Below are positions 15,231 through 17,606 of a DNA stretch of 17,606 bases, piece after piece. Source of the DNA: Brumimicrobium sp965656195 (GTDB lineage: Bacteria > Bacteroidota > Bacteroidia > Flavobacteriales_D > Crocinitomicaceae); NCBI GenBank assembly GCA_965656195.1, contig CBFHJL010000062.1:1-17606 (forward strand), written 5' to 3'. Each line of letters starts with the position of its first letter. The first letter of the stretch is position 1. The translations under genes were made by a program, and so were the position numbers. The notes below the pieces were generated by a model that saw only the letters and a program-made list of their open reading frames with translations, searched no databases and had not been told where the DNA came from.

Positions 15231-16712
15231 ATGAGACAACTCTATATTTTTACACTTTGCACTTTATTTTGTTTTTCGGCATTTACACAGGAATCTACCT
15301 ATTCTTCATTTCAAAAAATATATCAATCATGTAATTCTGAGAGTTGTTTACATAGTAAATATCTTGATCAAAAATCCTTGTTCAAAGATAGCTCTGATGG
15401 GTTTCTGAATCTGATGGCCTATGTTGATGAAACAAGAAAATATAATCCAAAAAAGGCATTTGAAATCATTCAAAAATCCGATATCTCATTGATTAATAAG
15501 TCAGAATTCGAGAAAGGCGTTTATTCACTCACTTTAGGTGCAATAAGTATAATATCGGAAAATCCTGACATGTCTATAAAACACTTTAAATCAGCTTTAC
15601 AAAACTTTAAACAAACAAATACAAAATACTATGAAATATATGGCATGATGTCCTTAGGTAGAGCTTTTACGGCATTAAACCAACTCGATAGTGGACGAAT
15701 ATACTTGCACGAAGCTCTAAGATTGAGCTCAATAAATTTTCCTGATCTCTCTCTAAAAATTGAATTGAACCAAGCTGTGAACAGAAAGTTAGCCAAAGAT
15801 TATGTTCTAGCGGAAAATCTATTTCTCAATTCATTATCAAAAAACTCTAGTTCAATGGAAACATACATGGTTTGTCGAACCCAGGCAAACCTTGCCGAAG
15901 TTTACATGTTGACAAGTCAATTGGATAAAGCAGACAGTTTATATTCTGAAGCTCTATTCACAGCGAATAAATATAATTTAAAATCTGATCAATATAGGAT
16001 ACATAATGACTTAAGTATTTTAAATCAAAGAAGAGGTAAGTTCAAAAAAGGATTAATATATCGCAACAAGGCAGATAGCATTCGAAAACAAGCTGAGTTG
16101 ATTTCCGTTTCTGACCAAATGGGACAACTTGAGAAAAAACTAGAAATCGATATTCTTGATCAAAAAGCGCTGCTAAAAGAAAAGCTGTTAGATACTGAAA
16201 AAAAAATAAACACAATTTTATTTACTGTTTTGATCATTATCTCAGTGCTGTTATTCCTCTTAGTTCATCAACTTCTCAAACTACAAAAAAAGAATACGAT
16301 TCTAATTAAAAATCGGAAATCAAGCAGTCGAAAGAGAAGGGCTCAGGTCATTTCTCATTCGAATAATAAATTAAATCCTTTGATAGCACAGCTAGAATCT
16401 ATTCAGAGTGATGAAAGTATAATTTTCGATGAATCATTAACTATGGAAAAGCTAGCAAAAAAACTAAATACTAATCGCACCTACTTATCTGAAGCAATAA
16501 ACCTTGGATATGAGATGTCATTTTCTAAGTGGATTAATCAGATCCGAATAAACAAGGCTTGCGATCTTCTACTTGATTCAACCAATGATAAATATAGTTT
16601 GGAGGCAATCGCTGGGATGGTTGGTTTTACAAGTATTTCATCATTCAATACGAATTTCAAAAAAAACACAGGTATTACACCATCCTATTTTAGAAATCAC
16701 AGGGATGACTAA
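15231..16712 (+). CDS. Membrane-anchored TPR protein with AraC-type DNA-binding domain
   Basis: A 493-residue transcription regulator of a layout common in Bacteroidota. Signal peptide 1-20 (MRQLYIFTLCTLFCFSAFTQ); a helical TPR-like sensor region in the periplasm (about 70-285, for example AFTALNQLDSGRIYLHEALR and LAEVYMLTSQLDKADSLYSEA); a charged, probably coiled-coil stretch (290-326); one membrane span (327-349, ILFTVLIIISVLLFLLVHQL); a basic juxtamembrane run (KNRKSSSRKRR, 360-370); and an AraC-type domain with two helix-turn-helices (403-425, LTMEKLAKKLNTNRTYLSEA, and 456-480, LEAIAGMVGFTSISSFNTNF). The signal it senses is unknown. A chitinase gene follows 98 bases downstream on the same strand and is the obvious candidate target. 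The gene is very AT-rich. Confidence 0.9.
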   Translation: MRQLYIFTLCTLFCFSAFTQESTYSSFQKIYQSCNSESCLHSKYLDQKSLFKDSSDGFLNLMAYVDETRKYNPKKAFEIIQKSDISLINKSEFEKGVYSLTLGAISIISENPDMSIKHFKSALQNFKQTNTKYYEIYGMMSLGRAFTALNQLDSGRIYLHEALRLSSINFPDLSLKIELNQAVNRKLAKDYVLAENLFLNSLSKNSSSMETYMVCRTQANLAEVYMLTSQLDKADSLYSEALFTANKYNLKSDQYRIHNDLSILNQRRGKFKKGLIYRNKADSIRKQAELISVSDQMGQLEKKLEIDILDQKALLKEKLLDTEKKINTILFTVLIIISVLLFLLVHQLLKLQKKNTILIKNRKSSSRKRRAQVISHSNNKLNPLIAQLESIQSDESIIFDESLTMEKLAKKLNTNRTYLSEAINLGYEMSFSKWINQIRINKACDLLLDSTNDKYSLEAIAGMVGFTSISSFNTNFKKNTGITPSYFRNHRDD

Positions 16713-16714
16713 TT

Positions 16715-16749
16715 TATCAATTTGATAGTTTAATAGATCAAACCATCAA
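16715..16749. promoter_or_regulatory. Cluster of ATCAA/TTGAT elements upstream of the chitinase gene
   Basis: Four copies of ATCAA or its complement TTGAT lie at 16716-16720, 16722-16726, 16737-16741 and 16745-16749. The first two form a perfect palindrome TATCAA-T-TTGATA (16715-16727). The arms TTGATAGTTT (16722-16731) and AAACCATCAA (16740-16749) form an inverted repeat with 9 of 10 positions paired around eight bases. No T tract follows, so an operator is more likely than a terminator, though some hairpin-mediated effect on the upstream gene is possible. Confidence 0.4.
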
Positions 16750-16780
16750 TGTAACCTGGAAAAATTCTATCCTCGTAGCC

Positions 16781-16788
16781 TAATTTTG
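16781..16788 (+). promoter_or_regulatory. Candidate promoter for the chitinase gene
   Basis: TAATTTTG matches TAnnTTTG, 22 bases before the ATG at 16811. No clear -33 element is present, consistent with a promoter that depends on an activator bound further upstream, where the ATCAA cluster lies. Confidence 0.4.
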
Positions 16789-16810
16789 TGATGAAACAAA
16801 ACGATTCATC

Positions 16811-17606
16811 ATGAAATATCTAAAACTATTCTTTTTAATCTCAGTGTATTGTCTTGGTAATAATGCTTCAAGTCAAACAACTACATGTCACAATAAAGAG
16901 GTCGTAGGTTACTACCCGAACTGGCAATGGTATGACAGAAATAAATTAGTAACTCCTTCAAGTATAGATTATGGAAAATATACTATCCTTAATTATTGTT
17001 TTTTCGATGTCGATATTGATGGCAATATTCAAATAACTGATCCATGGGCCGATAAGAACCTTCTTCTAGGTCCAATTAATTGGTCAGTCGCACCTGCTGG
17101 TTACGATTCGGCATATGATTTTGGTAACCCCAATTATCATCAACCTAATCAAAAAATGAGTGACTATTGTGAGCAAAACGGAGTCACCTTTCTGCCCTCT
17201 ATTGGAGGGTGGACTTTATCTAACAACTTTCCATCTATCGCAGCTGACCCTCAAAAAAGACAAAATTTTGCAAATTCCTGTGTAGAGTTGATCCAAGCTT
17301 TTGAATTCGATGGAATTGATCTGGATTGGGAATATCCTGGTTATACTCCGCACAATGGTACACCCGCTGATAAAGAAAATTTCACCCTTTTGCTACAGGA
17401 AATTAGAACAGCTATTGATGCCTATGGCCAGTCTATCAATAAAAACATGATACTGACGATCGCAGTTGGAGCAGCTCCAGATCGGATGGATGACGTAGAA
17501 TGGGAAAACGTATCTAGTCTAGTTGATATAATTAATGTAATGAGTTATGATTTTTTTGGAGCTTTTAGTCCTTCAACAAATCATAACAGTCCTCTCTATG
17601 CTCCTC
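16811..17606 (+). CDS. Secreted GH18 chitinase, 3' truncated by the window
   Basis: The frame is open from ATG 16811 to the window end, giving 265 residues of a longer protein. Signal peptide is MKYLKLFFLISVYCLGNNAS, with cleavage probably near SSQ. The GH18 barrel starts at once: VVGYYPNWQWYD on strand 1, YTILNYCFFDV, LPSIGGWTLSNNF on strand 3, and the active-site motif DGIDLDWEYPG from residue 167, with Asp167, Asp170, Asp172 and the catalytic acid Glu174. ILTIAVGAAP and VDIINVMSYDFFG further along match later strands. All catalytic residues of the DxxDxDxE motif are intact, so an active endo-acting chitinase is expected, but a related substrate such as another GlcNAc glycan cannot be excluded. 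Any chitin-binding or T9SS domain would lie beyond the window. Confidence 0.95.
   Translation, partial: MKYLKLFFLISVYCLGNNASSQTTTCHNKEVVGYYPNWQWYDRNKLVTPSSIDYGKYTILNYCFFDVDIDGNIQITDPWADKNLLLGPINWSVAPAGYDSAYDFGNPNYHQPNQKMSDYCEQNGVTFLPSIGGWTLSNNFPSIAADPQKRQNFANSCVELIQAFEFDGIDLDWEYPGYTPHNGTPADKENFTLLLQEIRTAIDAYGQSINKNMILTIAVGAAPDRMDDVEWENVSSLVDIINVMSYDFFGAFSPSTNHNSPLYAP

Noticed and set aside
1..17606. CRISPR arrays, tRNA or rRNA genes, insertion sequences, phage genes, toxin-antitoxin pairs
   Set aside because: None was seen: no regularly spaced direct repeats, transposase or integrase motifs, or RNA-gene signatures.

Overview
The window looks like chromosomal DNA of an AT-rich member of the Bacteroidota, most likely of the Flavobacteriales. 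The signs are: a type IX secretion (T9SS) C-terminal sorting domain on a large secreted amidase; an IPExxxVDY-family gene directly before pyruvate kinase; a membrane-anchored TPR/AraC-type regulator; promoter-like TAnnTTTG boxes before many genes; and few Shine-Dalgarno sequences. Genus or species cannot be named from this sequence alone. No phage, insertion sequence, CRISPR array, rRNA or tRNA gene was seen.

Layout. Positions 1-96 hold the 3' end of a helix-turn-helix gene. From 206 to about 7493 a forward run carries asnS, rpoN (sigma-54), a PAP2-like membrane protein, an M48 metalloprotease lipoprotein, a cyclase-family metal hydrolase and a secreted glycoside-hydrolase-like protein. The genes from rpoN to the cyclase overlap by 1-4 bases, so they are probably translated as one unit. 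A good promoter at 7498-7528 starts a second unit, IPExxxVDY gene plus pyk, which ends at a perfect hairpin (9437-9464) shared with convergent genes. On the reverse strand follow a small outer-membrane-like protein (9480-9986) and a 1162-residue T9SS-exported peptidoglycan amidase (10102-13590). A short divergent region separates the amidase from a forward marC gene. marC converges on a reverse-strand superoxide dismutase gene through another perfect two-way terminator (14326-14355). The right end carries a TPR/AraC regulator and the 5' part of a secreted GH18 chitinase.

How the genes fit together. The left half is mostly housekeeping (translation, alternative sigma factor, glycolysis) with envelope proteins attached. 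The right half is biased to extracellular work: cell-wall amidase, chitinase, oxidative-stress defence and a membrane-anchored regulator next to the chitinase. Most genes fall in known families. The most unusual items are the amidase architecture (a tandem 289-residue repeat in which a LamG-like jelly roll seems to be nested inside an Ig-like domain), the cluster of ATCAA/TTGAT elements between regulator and chitinase, and the PAP2-like protein that keeps both catalytic histidines but has altered flanking motifs inside the rpoN unit. I did not find a clearly new defence or mobile system.
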